From assembly GCA_934463425.1 (NCBI GenBank), contig CAKSJP010000009.1, forward strand, positions 16,392 to 80,391: a stretch of 64,000 nt of DNA. Direction: 5' to 3'. The notes below the pieces were generated by a model. It was not told where the DNA came from. It did not search any database and was given only the letters and a program-made list of their open reading frames with translations. This stretch comes from an uncultured Ruminococcus sp. GTDB taxonomy: Bacteria; Bacillota; Clostridia; Oscillospirales; Ruminococcaceae. This document shows positions 7,686 through 15,510 of the stretch, in pieces. A program made the translations under genes and the position numbers. Every line of letters begins with the position of its first letter. Within the stretch, counting starts at the first letter, position 1.

Positions 7686-8096
7686 ATGCAGCATGAAAAA
7701 TCCTGCGGTGCGATCGTGTACCGCAAATCCCACGGGAACACGGAGATCCTGCTCATCAAGCACGTCAACAGCGGGCACTGGTCCTTTCCCAAGGGGCATA
7801 TGGAAAGCGGCGAGACGGAGATCGAGACCGCTGTCCGGGAGATCCGGGAGGAGACCTCGGTAGAGGTCATGATCGACCCCACCTTCCGGGAGACGGTGTC
7901 CTATTTTCCCAAGCGGGACACACAGAAAACGGTGGTCTACTTCATCGCCCGGGCGAAAAACTATGACTTTGTTCCCCAGGAGGAAGAGATCGCGGAGATC
8001 CGGTGGGTGGACATCGGCTATGCGTCCACCATCCTCACCTATGAAAACGACAAGAACATCGTCAGCAAGGCAAGAGCCGCCATCAAGGAGTTCTGA
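7686..8096 (+). CDS. Nudix hydrolase
   Basis: 136 residues. The Nudix box is at residues 37-59 (GHMESGETEIETAVREIREE, then TSV), with the metal-binding REIREE core; the usual Gly near the end is Ser. SFPKGH before the box resembles diadenosine tetraphosphate hydrolases, but the substrate is not decided by sequence. GGTGA lies 5 nt before the ATG at 7686; a GTG at 7677 with AGGAG 4 nt upstream is an alternative giving three more residues. A TATACT -10 lies at about 7638. The frame stays open past the TGA for another ~100 codons into the repeat array. Confidence 0.88.
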   Translation: MQHEKSCGAIVYRKSHGNTEILLIKHVNSGHWSFPKGHMESGETEIETAVREIREETSVEVMIDPTFRETVSYFPKRDTQKTVVYFIARAKNYDFVPQEEEIAEIRWVDIGYASTILTYENDKNIVSKARAAIKEF

Positions 8097-8100
8097 AAGG

Positions 8101-8255
8101 GTGACAGCTCTGTCACCCCTGACAGGCTCGTCACCGTGACAGCTTTGTCCCACACCCCTGACAATTCTGTCACCCCTGACAGCTCTGTCACCGTGACAGC
8201 TTTGTCCCATACCCCTGACAAGGTTGTCACCATACCCCCTGACAGATCTGTCACC
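8101..8255. repeat. Tandem array of TGACA/TGTCA hairpin units (block 1)
   Basis: About eight imperfect units of roughly 18 bp, each a small dyad such as GTGACAG-CT-CTGTCAC or CTGACA-n4-TGTCACC. The units are multiples of 3 in most steps. The block begins 4 bp after the Nudix stop and ends in a purine-rich AAGAAAG tract (8257-8297). Confidence 0.9.
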
Positions 8256-8336
8256 CAAAACAAGAAAGACAAGAAAGAGAAAACAAGAAAGAATACTGTG
8301 CATCTCCATCCCATCGGCAGCACCCCCTCAGCTGTA

Positions 8337-8572
8337 AATGAATCTGTTGACACCACTGTCAATGAATCTGTTGACAGTATCCCACGCAGCTGTAAACGAA
8401 TCTGTTGACACCACTGTCAATGAATCTGTTGACAGTATCCCCTCAGCTGTAAACGAATCTGTTGACACCACTGTCAATGAATCTGCTGACAGTGTCCCCT
8501 CAGCTGTAAACGAATCTGTTGACAGCACTGTCAATGAATCTGTTGACAGTACTGTAAACGAATCTGTTTACC
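8337..8572. repeat. Tandem array of AAYGAATCTGTTGACA units (block 2)
   Basis: Nine copies of AAYGAATCTGTTGACA, alternately followed by an 8-bp and a 17-bp linker, giving a higher-order period of 57 bp (one unit is 58 bp). TGTCAAtgaatctgTTGACA forms a hairpin in each pair. Like block 1, it ends in a purine-rich tract (AAAAAAGAAAAAGAAAAG) followed by a similar ACTnTGTGCAT stretch. Forward frames through it are open but shift once, so a protein product is doubtful. Confidence 0.9.
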
Positions 8573-9068
8573 AAAAAAGAAAAAGAAAAGAAACATAGAA
8601 AGAAACATACTTTGTGCATGCCGTCCCCTCTGGCGGACAGGAGCAGCCGCACATCGCCGGAGGGCAGAGTTCCCGGCACAGCAGGGCTCTGCATCCCAGG
8701 TGAATCAGAGCCTTGTGCAGTACATCCCTCTGAGAGCCTCTGTGACGGCTTCTGAGGCGCGTTTGCACTGTTCCCGGAAAAAGTTACTGCCCCGAAAGAA
8801 AATCGCTTACAGGGCACTCTGAGAGGCTCTGAGAGGATGCAGCCTTATCTGCGGTTTCACCGCCCTGCTGCTGTATCCGCAGTCCGCAGACAAAAGCCCG
8901 GAAACCGCCGCCGAAGCTGCTGGACTTCGGGGCGGTTTCTGTTGTATCTGTTGTATCCGGAGTACAGCACGGTGTAGACAGCACCGCGCCTCTTCGGGCT
9001 GCTGTCCCGGTTTTCTCCAAAACCAAAAAGCACGCAGTCCCGGCATACCGCCGGAGCTACGTGCAAAC
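8573..9068. other. Intergenic stretch without recognised gene
   Basis: No convincing gene was seen. It holds a GAAACCGCC/GGCGGTTTC hairpin (8901-8939). At 9021-9068 there is a hairpin reading, on the minus strand, GCACG...CGTGC followed by a T run. This matches the terminator beyond tRNA-Thr at 18066-18117, so it is probably the original chromosomal terminator of that tRNA. Confidence 0.55.
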
Positions 9069-9116
9069 TCTTGGAGCTGTTAACCAGATTCGAACTGGTG
9101 ACCTCTTCCTTACCAA
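9069..9116. other. Distal attachment site with truncated tRNA-Thr 3' end
   Basis: A 48-bp copy identical to 18118-18165. Positions 9072-9116 correspond to the CCA end, T-arm and part of the anticodon arm of tRNA-Thr. The sequence diverges after ACCAA, so no complete tRNA is present. Confidence 0.9.
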
Positions 9117-9214
9117 AGTGAAGAAACGCCTTTTCAACTCTTTTCGATTCTGCTGAAACCAACGCATTTTCCATGCTTTTTCCGTTTCCGCCTGTCGAAA
9201 TCTGTTGCCCTCTG

Positions 9215-9266
9215 TAGTGCCCTAACCGGATTTTAGTGCCCTCATAGTGTCCTCGCAGTGTCCTTG
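9215..9266 (+). promoter_or_regulatory. Candidate integrase arm-type sites, distal end
   Basis: Four related 11-mers: TAGTGCCCTAA (9215), TAGTGCCCTCA (9234), TAGTGTCCTCG (9245), CAGTGTCCTTG (9256); the last three are exactly 11 bp apart. The same 11-mer occurs twice in tandem near the opposite end (18030-18051), as expected for tyrosine-recombinase arm sites. The rest of 9117-9572 shows only a short CATTTTTGAGCA duplication (9294 and 9350). Confidence 0.6.
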
Positions 9267-9572
9267 CTGCATATCCCGCAAGGGCGAACCCGCCCATTTT
9301 TGAGCAGGTTGCTTTTGTGCGTGGTGAAATCCTGCAAAGGACTATTGCTCATTTTTGAGCAAAAGCTGTGCCGTCAGAGCAGGTTCTGTGGTCTTAGCCG
9401 GTACCGAAACGGTACTCGATATATAAATATCCCTAACCCCAGATTAGCCTTTTCAGAAAAGCCCCGTGCTGCCCTCTGAGCCGTTCTGCCTGCTCTTTCG
9501 GAAAAGAACCAGAGGAAATGCAAGGCGGCTCTGCGGGGCTTGTGTGCGTTATGACGTACTGCTGCAAAATTC

Positions 9573-9749
9573 TTACTCTGTTCGCTTTTGCAGGCGTAGC
9601 GTTTCATAGAGCATCTGAAAGCGGTCATGTCTGTAGCCGCATTCGGACGGCTGAAACGTCTTTGCTGCCTCTGTGTAGCACCAGCAGAACAAAAGCCGCC
9701 GCTGCCGGTCTAGCTGGGTTTCTCTGTCCAGCTGCAAAATACTTTTCAT
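9573..9749 (-). CDS. Small hypothetical protein of the island
   Basis: 58 residues, unrecognised: MKSILQLDRETQ start, charged and Arg/Gln-rich, with three Cys and no membrane segment. The ATG at 9749 is chosen because AAGGAGG stands upstream (about 11 nt); the longer frame to 9803 lacks a ribosome site and would run across a strong promoter on the other strand. It is the last minus-strand gene before the distal attachment site, where satellites often carry accessory genes. Confidence 0.5.
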   Translation of the reverse strand: MKSILQLDRETQLDRQRRLLFCWCYTEAAKTFQPSECGYRHDRFQMLYETLRLQKRTE

Positions 9750-9765
9750 GTGTAGAAATTCCTCC

Positions 9766-9874
9766 TTGACATACACCAAAAAACGTGCTATAATCACTAT
9801 CAAGCATTTTTTCAGTGCTTATGGTTTGGCTCTCCTGTGTTCCTTGGTCGGTTTTGCAGGAGGGCTTTTCTTTT
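9766..9874 (+). ncRNA. Candidate small RNA with consensus promoter and terminator
   Basis: A perfect sigma-A promoter, TTGACA (9766-9771), 17 bp, TATAAT (9789-9794), predicts a start near 9801. An intrinsic terminator follows within 75 nt: CTCCTG (9832-9837) pairs with CAGGAG (9857-9862), then TTTTCTTTT. No start codon with a ribosome site fits between them. A small upstream hairpin (AAGCA/TGCTT) is also possible. The RNA would end against the 3' end of the convergent 89-residue gene. Confidence 0.55.
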
Positions 9875-9876
9875 GG

Positions 9877-10146
9877 TTATCGCTGGAGCAGGTCAAACGC
9901 TGCACTTGTTTCCAGCGATAAAGCCTCCGTACTGTGTTCTTTCAGCCACTGCACAAGCTTTGCGGTGGTCTGTTGTACTTCTTCGCCGTCGTAGAGTTCC
10001 GGGTGTTGCAAGCGTGATTGCAAGCACCGGAGCTGCCACTTGTAATCGCTCATCATTTTCAATTCGATCACGGGCACGCCCTGTGCATATTCCTCCACCG
10101 TGTATGTTGTTCCGGCAATCGTGAGCGTTTCTGCTGTCTGGTTCAT
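9877..10146 (-). CDS. Hypothetical protein of the island
   Basis: 89 residues, unrecognised. The N-terminus (TLTIAGTTYTVEEYAQG) looks like a short beta-rich segment, followed by a charged helix (SDYKWQLRCLQSRLQHPEL) and a second helix. The ATG at 10146 has GAGGTGA 5 nt upstream. It is transcribed from TTGATA-17-TATAAT (10240-10268, minus strand), within the same repeated operator region as the divergent ribbon-helix-helix gene, so the two are probably co-regulated. Confidence 0.7.
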   Translation of the reverse strand: MNQTAETLTIAGTTYTVEEYAQGVPVIELKMMSDYKWQLRCLQSRLQHPELYDGEEVQQTTAKLVQWLKEHSTEALSLETSAAFDLLQR

Positions 10147-10239
10147 GGTATCACCTCGCTTTTTTGTTCCGCAAAAGCCGTTTCGGTTTTCTCCTGCTCT
10201 CTGGTGAGTTTTCCGCTGCCTGTCGCTTTTGCTGATTTT

Positions 10240-10346
10240 ATTATAGCATACTTGTGTAAGTATATCAATAGACAGAATGAACAAACTTGTGTAAGTATGC
10301 TTGTGCAAGTTGCATACTTGTGTAAGTACGGAAAATGTGGTATAAT
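10240..10346. promoter_or_regulatory. Divergent promoters with four ACTTGTGTAAGT operators
   Basis: Dyad ACTTGTGTAAGT at 10250-10261, 10285-10296 and 10316-10327, and GCTTGTGCAAGT at 10299-10310. The leftward promoter (TTGATA 10263-10268, TATAAT 10240-10245) has site 1 in its spacer. The rightward promoter (TTGTGT 10318-10323, 17 bp, TATAAT 10341-10346) has site 4 over its -35. The natural candidate repressor is the ribbon-helix-helix protein just downstream. Confidence 0.7.
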
Positions 10347-10373
10347 TGTATTAGAAAAAAGCGAGGTGATCTC

Positions 10374-10592
10374 ATGGGCAAAACTTCAACTGCAAGCAAA
10401 CGAAAATACAATGAAAAAGCCTATGAACGAATTGCGGTGGTTGTCCCCAAAGGCAGCAAAGCCATTATCAAAGCCGCCGCAGAACAAACCACAGGCGGCA
10501 GTATCAACGGATATGTAAAACACGCTATTAACGAACAACTGAAAAAAGACGGTTTCACGGAGATGCAAAAGCAAGGCAACGATGAAGAATAA
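10374..10592 (+). CDS. Ribbon-helix-helix (Arc-type) DNA-binding protein
   Basis: 72 residues. ERIAVVVPKGSKAIIKAAAE followed by GGSINGYVKHAINEQL matches the strand-helix-helix pattern of Arc/MetJ-type proteins: a beta strand (IAVVVP) that enters the major groove, then two helices for dimerisation. The ATG at 10374 has GAGGTGATCT upstream. The four dyads before the gene suggest autoregulation by cooperative dimers. It is followed 29 bp later by a small HTH gene on the same strand. Confidence 0.8.
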   Translation: MGKTSTASKRKYNEKAYERIAVVVPKGSKAIIKAAAEQTTGGSINGYVKHAINEQLKKDGFTEMQKQGNDEE

Positions 10593-10621
10593 GCCTGCTC
10601 CGTGGAAAAGAGGTGGAAACA

Positions 10622-10843
10622 ATGCCGATTCAATATAAGATTGACGTACTGGCAGCATTGAAAGAAAAAGGCTACACGTCCGCCAGAATCAGAAATGAAA
10701 AGCTGATCGGGCAAGCCACTTTGCAGCGGTTGCGGCACAAGCAGAGCGTTTCTTTTGAGGTGCTTGCAAAACTATGTGAGTTGCTGGAATGCAATATAGG
10801 TGATATTTTGGAGTACACAGAGGAGGACAACGAGCAGGCATAG
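10622..10843 (+). CDS. Small Cro/C1-type HTH protein
   Basis: 73 residues. KIDVLAALKEKGYTSARIRNEKLIGQATLQRLRHKQSV contains the helix-turn-helix of compact XRE proteins, and SFEVLAKLCELLECNIGDILEY is the typical XRE C-terminal signature (IGDILEY) of Gram-positive mobile-element regulators. The ATG at 10622 has AGAGGTGG upstream. It is co-transcribed with the ribbon-helix-helix gene and closed by a strong terminator at 10865-10907. Confidence 0.85.
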   Translation: MPIQYKIDVLAALKEKGYTSARIRNEKLIGQATLQRLRHKQSVSFEVLAKLCELLECNIGDILEYTEEDNEQA

Positions 10844-10864
10844 AACAAAAACCGCATACCACAC

Positions 10865-10907
10865 AAAAAGCCGGCTGCACAGGGCACATACCCCGCAACC
10901 GGCTTTT
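10865..10907. terminator. Bidirectional terminator
   Basis: AAAAGCCGGcTGC and GCAaCCGGCTTTT arms between convergent genes: the small HTH gene (+) and the sigma-like gene (-). Confidence 0.85.
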
Positions 10908-10910
10908 CTG

Positions 10911-11642
10911 CTATTCTCTGCACTGCTGCACAAGATCGAAACGATCTGGCAAGTATTCCATATGCTGCACAGCGTTCCACCGCTTGTGTGCTTGGTATTC
11001 CCGCCGCAGTTCTTGCAGCACCGAAGAACGCCGCAGCTCCTGCAAAGCTTTGCTTTTCTTGTTGGAAACATTCTGGTAAGTACAGCCCCACCGCTGGGCA
11101 ATGTCCACGAGGGAAACGCCTTGAAAGAAATACAGTTCAATCACTTCCCGCAGACGTTCCGGCAGTCTGTCCACTGCTTCATGCACAAGCCGGCTTTCTT
11201 CGTCCTGCTCCAGCTGAGATAATACCGCCGTTTCAATGTCTGTCCCCTTGTCTGGCAAGATGTCCGCAAGCGTTACCTTGCCTTCCTCTGACTGGTTCTT
11301 GATTGGCATATCCAAAGAGACAGCCTCGTTCAGCGGCTCCCGTTTGGTGGAACGTGTTCCGGTCAGCTCCGCAAGCAGCGTGTGGAACGGATAAGACAAG
11401 TAACTGTTGAACTTGATGCCGGTTTCCGGTTTATACCCTTTGAGAGCACTTAGAAACACCACATAACAGCTTTGCCGAATGTCCCATAGTTCCACGCCAC
11501 ACTGCTGAAAAACGCTCTGACGGGCGTTATAGGCTTGTTTGGCTTTCAACCAGAGCAATGGCTTTACTTTCTCCCAGAGCAGGGGCACGAGTTCTTCGTT
11601 TTCCGGCTGTTGTGCCAGTGCCGCCAGCTGTTCATTTGTCAT
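10911..11642 (-). CDS. Sigma-70-family protein of the island
   Basis: 243 residues. The central part (YKPETGIKFNSYLSYPFH) resembles sigma region 2, and residues about 160-210 form region 4, with LPERLREVIELYFFQGVSLVDIAQRWG leading into an HTH (split motif near 165-192). Such proteins serve as transcription activators or alternative sigma factors in phages and integrated elements of Clostridia. The ATG at 11642 is preceded by GGGAGG. In this island it could switch on late or accessory genes; no target promoter was identified. Confidence 0.8.
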   Translation of the reverse strand: MTNEQLAALAQQPENEELVPLLWEKVKPLLWLKAKQAYNARQSVFQQCGVELWDIRQSCYVVFLSALKGYKPETGIKFNSYLSYPFHTLLAELTGTRSTKREPLNEAVSLDMPIKNQSEEGKVTLADILPDKGTDIETAVLSQLEQDEESRLVHEAVDRLPERLREVIELYFFQGVSLVDIAQRWGCTYQNVSNKKSKALQELRRSSVLQELRREYQAHKRWNAVQHMEYLPDRFDLVQQCRE

Positions 11643-11891
11643 TCCTGCAACCTCCCTTTCCGGAATACCCCCGCCCGTTCATTTTGCGATCTCCTGCACG
11701 GCATTGGGCACCGGTCTTTTCATAGCCTGCTCCGTCGGGATTTTTACACCCCCACGCTCTCCGGCTCACCTGCTCTCGTAACGATGCGGACATTTTTGTC
11801 CCTAACTCAAACGGCGGAACCTGCTCTCGTGCGTGCGTGTAACGATGTCAGTTTACGCCGCTTTTCTCGTTCTCCCGTGCGTGTAACGATG
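11643..11891. other. Intergenic region with short imperfect repeats
   Basis: 249 bp holding three related segments of the form CTCTCGT...GTAACGATGtc (about 11771, 11822 and 11872) and three of the island's GAGCAGG/CCTGCTC heptamers (11726, 11769, 11820). A regulatory or replication role is possible; no gene was seen. Confidence 0.45.
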
Positions 11892-12128
11892 TCAACAAAC
11901 GCCGGAGCAGGTCGTTTCATCGATCTGGAAAGCGGGGCTCCCTGCAAGCAGTGCACGGCGAATCCCGTCCCAGAGGCTGTACGCCTCCGCCTGTGTGCTG
12001 CATCTGCAAATCACAACATCGTCCTTGTGACCGGCAAGCGTCGCCGCCAGAGATTCATAACACACCCAGATCACCTGCAAGGTGTCTGTGTTGAAAATTT
12101 TTCCGTTTTTCACGTTGATAATGTACAT
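11892..12128 (-). CDS. Small hypothetical protein of the island
   Basis: 78 residues, unrecognised. It begins MYIINVKNGKIFNTDTLQVI, looks like a small alpha/beta domain, and contains AEAYSLWDGIRRALLAG as a probable helix; four Cys without a clear CxxC pair. The ATG at 12128 has GGAGGG upstream. It lies between the sigma-like gene and the candidate origin, on the same strand as the replication genes. Confidence 0.6.
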   Translation of the reverse strand: MYIINVKNGKIFNTDTLQVIWVCYESLAATLAGHKDDVVICRCSTQAEAYSLWDGIRRALLAGSPAFQIDETTCSGVC

Positions 12129-12216
12129 TCGGTACCCTCCTATATATTTCTATTCTGTAAATCGAAATGTATGTGCTTTATGAACATCAGCCCCGCAGAG
12201 CCGTTTTCGACGAAAA

Positions 12217-12520
12217 ACATTCCCCAAAGGGGAAAAACAAAAACGCCGTATTTCACGCAGTTTCGGTGCTTTTTCGGTTTGGGGAAAAAATCGGCATTTT
12301 TCAACTCTGCTTTATATAATACGTAAAATCATGCGTCGTTGCGTGCTGCCGCCGCTGTATGTGCAGCGTGTGCAGTATGCAGTTTTTCATTACCTGTAAA
12401 AGAGTAAAGAGAAAACATTCCCCAAATTCCCCAAAAGTGAAAAAGAGCACCGAAACTGCGTATTATTTTTGTGGGGAGAAATCTGCGGTTTCTGGGGAAT
12501 ATGGGGAATTTGGGGAAATT
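12217..12520. other. Candidate replication origin of the island
   Basis: An AT-rich 300-bp stretch directly after the primase-helicase stop. TTCCCCA/TGGGGAA iterons occur at about 12220, 12280, 12418, 12427, 12494, 12502 and 12511. Two ~36-bp arms (about 12248-12285 and 12428-12464) form an imperfect inverted repeat sharing GCACCGAAACTGCGT. The centre has TATATAATACGTAAAAT. In staphylococcal islands, the origin with iterons lies beside rep in the same way; function here is inferred. Confidence 0.6.
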
Positions 12521-14936
12521 ATACGAACGGCGTGGAAAAAGCGGCAAATGCACGGCTCGCCGGTTCGGACAAGGTCAGCGGATAGAACCATTTGCCATGA
12601 TATTTCTGCCGTACATTCTTTGTGGAAATGCCCAAGTAGTCGGCGACCTCCTGCCTGAACTGCTGGGGGCTGAGTTTGTAGCCGTCGCCCTCCTCCAGTG
12701 TCCAGTTTTCAAACGCCCGCCGCAGTTCATTTGTGCCGATACCGTCTTGACAGCTTTCACGCATCTTGCAGCACTCTCGAAAGAACCGCACGGCACAGCT
12801 GTTCTCCGCCTTGTATTCCTCCAGTTCTGCGGCAGTGCCTGCCGGTAGGTCGAACTTATGCCCGTTTTGCAGTACTTCCCGTGCCGCACGCATACAAAGG
12901 CAGAGGATCGCCTGCCGTTCTGCGAACATCTTCTCTACCAGCATAGCGTCTTTTTCCTGCTCCGGTATCACATGATCGCAGCGAATGGGCACGATACGCT
13001 GATAGACGTGGTCGCCGTGATCGCCGCCGAACTTGGGCAGGTCGTTCATGACAAACATGGTCAAGCCCTTATAGGCATCGGTGAACGGATCACGGTTTTT
13101 CTGTTCAAAAGAAAGCTTGTCGCCGCCGGTGATCGCTTTCAGCTTGGAGAGTTCTGCCACCCGTGCGAAACTCATATCCGGATCGTAGGCAAGCCGCTTG
13201 CCGTAGATGCCGAACATGGCAAACCGGTTGCCCTCCAGATCGTGCAGCGTGGTGGAACAAACGTTTTCGCTGCCCAGCAGACGGGCACAGAGGCGGGGCA
13301 GCTGGCTCTTGCCGGTGTCACCCTTGCCATACAGAAACACGGTCTTTTTCAGCACATCGCCCCGAATGTTGGACAGGATACAGCCCACCCACTGGAGCAG
13401 GAAATGCTTTTTGCTTTCGTCGCCGTCGGTCAGCGTGTCCAGATACCGGCAGAATGTGGGTGCGTGCTGCTCTGCATCTGGATCGTCTTTCCACTGCAAA
13501 GGCAGCTGCACCGTGCTGAGAATCCCTGTGCTGTGTTCGATCAGCTGCATGGTGTTCAGGTCTAAAAAGCCATTTTTGAAGTTCACGAGATGTTCGGCGG
13601 TGTTCAGCTGTGCCGGCAAAAAGGTAGCAGGATCAAGAAACAGCAGCTTTGCGGTTTCGTCCAGCACTTTGGTTTTCACAAGTTCCGGATCAAAGTTTTC
13701 GATCTCCTGCCGGAGCAGGTGCTTGATCGCCTCGTCTGATGTCTGCCGGTAAACGCCGTTCTCCCAGAGATAGCGAACCGGCTTGACGCTGCTGGGCGTG
13801 CCTAGCCAGAAATAGGCGTGCTTGCTGCGGAAGTCGTCGGCAAGCTTCGGGCAGGAAATTTCATAGCGGAGAAATACGCCGTTTCTGTCGCACTTCGCAT
13901 AGATAAACGGCGGCAGTTCCTTTTCTGTCTGTCCTGTGTGCTCTTGGTAGTGTTCCAACAGCCGCCCTTTCTGAAAAGCCGCCTGCTCCTCGTCTGGGTT
14001 TCGTTTCAGTTCCTCCACCTGAAATGCCCGCAGAGCCTCTTTCTTGGTGCAGTGCCGTGTCAGTTCCAGCAGTTCCACGATCGAACCGCCGGGCTGTTTT
14101 CCGCTGGCAGTGCGTGGAGCAGAGCCGCCGAAACAGCAAAACGTATTTTCTGCGGGATAAATGCAGAAGTCGCCGTCATGCTTGCAAACGGGGCAAGGAT
14201 CGACCATCACATACCGCCCGAATCGTTTTTCTTTCGTGATCTGGAAATGCTCCTGCACATAGCGGAGCAGGTCGAATGCCCGTGCCTGTTCGTAAACGCT
14301 GCCGCTGACCAGCTGACGGCTGCGGTTCTTGATTCTCTGGCACTCTGCGTTCAGGGAATTGGCAACGCTGCAGAGGTTTTCTGCGGTGTCCGGAGAGAAC
14401 ACAGCGGCTGCGTCAAAGTGCAGCTGTTCCCGTCCGCCGAAGTAAAGGCGGTCGGCATTCTTGCAGGCTTGGTCAGATTCCGGAAACAACGCCATAAGCC
14501 CACGCTGGACGTGCTCCCGCTGTACCGTGTCCGTGATACACGTTTCACACCGCAGGCAGATGCGGAACTTGGGCAGCTGCGGCGTGCTGCTGAATGTGCT
14601 GTAGATCAGAAACGGCACAAGGTCGTTTTCCCGACAGCGTTGCAGTGCCTGCTCCGGTGTCAGCAGTTTCTCCGGAAAGTTTTCAGCGTCCTTGTTATCA
14701 ATGTCCAGACAAAAAAGCTGCTGTTTTGTCCAGTTCTCTGCCCTTGCACCGCCGTGCAGGATACCGGGGTTATAGGCTCGCCCTTGCAGCACTGCCTCTG
14801 TAAAAGATTCCGGCGTGCAGACAGTTTCCGGCTGTGCCGCAAGCCGTGGTTTCAGGCTGCCGATCTCCTCCCGTGCGGGCTTTTTGGAAAAGCAAACGGT
14901 GTCGATTTGCACCGGAAAAGTCAGATTTTCGCTCAC
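12519..14936 (-). CDS. Primase-helicase replication protein (phage/plasmid P4-D5 type)
   Basis: 805 residues. Residues about 1-190 resemble an archaeo-eukaryotic primase domain (CLDIDNKD with the acidic DxD pair at about 78-80; DRLYFGG). Residues 248-270 hold a Cys cluster (CPVC...FCIY...FCC) like a primase zinc ribbon. A D5-N-type region (about 380-510) precedes a superfamily 3 helicase ATPase with Walker A GKGDTGKS near 537-544 and a C-terminal DNA-binding region (QQFRQEVADYLGI). It would prime and unwind the island's own origin, which lies just downstream. It follows the excisionase-like gene by 16 bp, indicating one operon. Confidence 0.9.
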   Translation of the reverse strand: MSENLTFPVQIDTVCFSKKPAREEIGSLKPRLAAQPETVCTPESFTEAVLQGRAYNPGILHGGARAENWTKQQLFCLDIDNKDAENFPEKLLTPEQALQRCRENDLVPFLIYSTFSSTPQLPKFRICLRCETCITDTVQREHVQRGLMALFPESDQACKNADRLYFGGREQLHFDAAAVFSPDTAENLCSVANSLNAECQRIKNRSRQLVSGSVYEQARAFDLLRYVQEHFQITKEKRFGRYVMVDPCPVCKHDGDFCIYPAENTFCCFGGSAPRTASGKQPGGSIVELLELTRHCTKKEALRAFQVEELKRNPDEEQAAFQKGRLLEHYQEHTGQTEKELPPFIYAKCDRNGVFLRYEISCPKLADDFRSKHAYFWLGTPSSVKPVRYLWENGVYRQTSDEAIKHLLRQEIENFDPELVKTKVLDETAKLLFLDPATFLPAQLNTAEHLVNFKNGFLDLNTMQLIEHSTGILSTVQLPLQWKDDPDAEQHAPTFCRYLDTLTDGDESKKHFLLQWVGCILSNIRGDVLKKTVFLYGKGDTGKSQLPRLCARLLGSENVCSTTLHDLEGNRFAMFGIYGKRLAYDPDMSFARVAELSKLKAITGGDKLSFEQKNRDPFTDAYKGLTMFVMNDLPKFGGDHGDHVYQRIVPIRCDHVIPEQEKDAMLVEKMFAERQAILCLCMRAAREVLQNGHKFDLPAGTAAELEEYKAENSCAVRFFRECCKMRESCQDGIGTNELRRAFENWTLEEGDGYKLSPQQFRQEVADYLGISTKNVRQKYHGKWFYPLTLSEPASRAFAAFSTPFV

Positions 14937-14952
14937 CGGCTCTCACCGCCTC

Positions 14953-15219
14953 TCACAGACGCACCGGCACAGGCTGAATGCCAGCGGTGTGCTGTTCAGG
15001 CGGGACGGTGTGGGCATCGTCCCCTACGGCCTCGCAGTTCAAAAACGCTGCGAATTTCTCTTGGTTAATGAGGTAGCGGCTGCCGATCTTCACCGTAAAG
15101 GCTGCACCCCGCCGACTTCTCGCCAGTTTCCGCACAGCGTAGGACGAAAGCCCGAACGCTTTTGCTGTGGCATCAATGCTTTCCATGTGGGGAACGGTAT
15201 ATGTAAAATCTTTATTCAT
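14953..15219 (-). CDS. Excisionase-like DNA-binding protein
   Basis: 88 residues. SIDATAKAFGLSSYAVRKLAR followed by VKIGSRYLINQEKFAAFL is the winged-helix (HTH_17, MerR-like) pattern of excisionases. The ATG at 15219 follows AAAGGA; a TTG one codon earlier is less likely. Located between the repressor switch and the primase gene, it would direct integrase toward excision when the island is induced. A -10-like sequence lies upstream near 15257-15262, but the transcript may also come from the switch promoter at 15798-15826. Confidence 0.75.
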   Translation of the reverse strand: MNKDFTYTVPHMESIDATAKAFGLSSYAVRKLARSRRGAAFTVKIGSRYLINQEKFAAFLNCEAVGDDAHTVPPEQHTAGIQPVPVRL

Positions 15220-15510
15220 CAATTCATTCCTTTCTCTTGCAAACCTGCTCCGGATATGCTATAATAGGAGCAGGCTATTTTTGAATAGTCTTTTGGAAAT
15301 TTAACGTGCGAAATGGCACGGGCGTGTGTCTGTTGGTAGCGGGTACACGCCTTTTTCTTTTGCCTTGGTGGGTGTCTTGTAGTGTGCATGGTTTTTCTCT
15401 CGCTTTCTGCCGGTCGTTCCGAAATAGTGGCAAACAGTGGTGTCTCTCTGTTCGCTCTTTGTTCGCTCTTTGTTCGTTGGGTTTTGCTTTCCATTTTTGG
15501 AAAGCGTTTT

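Noticed and set aside
8101-8572. CRISPR array
   Set aside because: Repeats are 16-18 bp dyads with 8- or 17-bp linkers that are themselves repeated; no unique spacers and no cas genes nearby.
8136-8598. Two overlapping forward frames through the tandem array (SVNESVD-type repeats)
   Set aside because: No ribosome site or start of their own, and a 1-bp difference between repeat units breaks the frame; reported as repeats instead.
9072-9116. A second tRNA-Thr gene
   Set aside because: Only the 3' 45 nt match; the 5' half is missing, as expected for an attachment-site remnant.
9374-9628. An 84-codon minus-strand frame near the distal island end
   Set aside because: No ribosome site and an overlap with the better supported 58-residue gene at 9573-9749.
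15219-15494. A 91-codon minus-strand frame between the xis-like and small HTH genes
   Set aside because: Its start lies in a CTTTCC/GGAAAG hairpin without a ribosome site, it crosses a promoter-like TATAAT, and the basic low-complexity translation is unconvincing.
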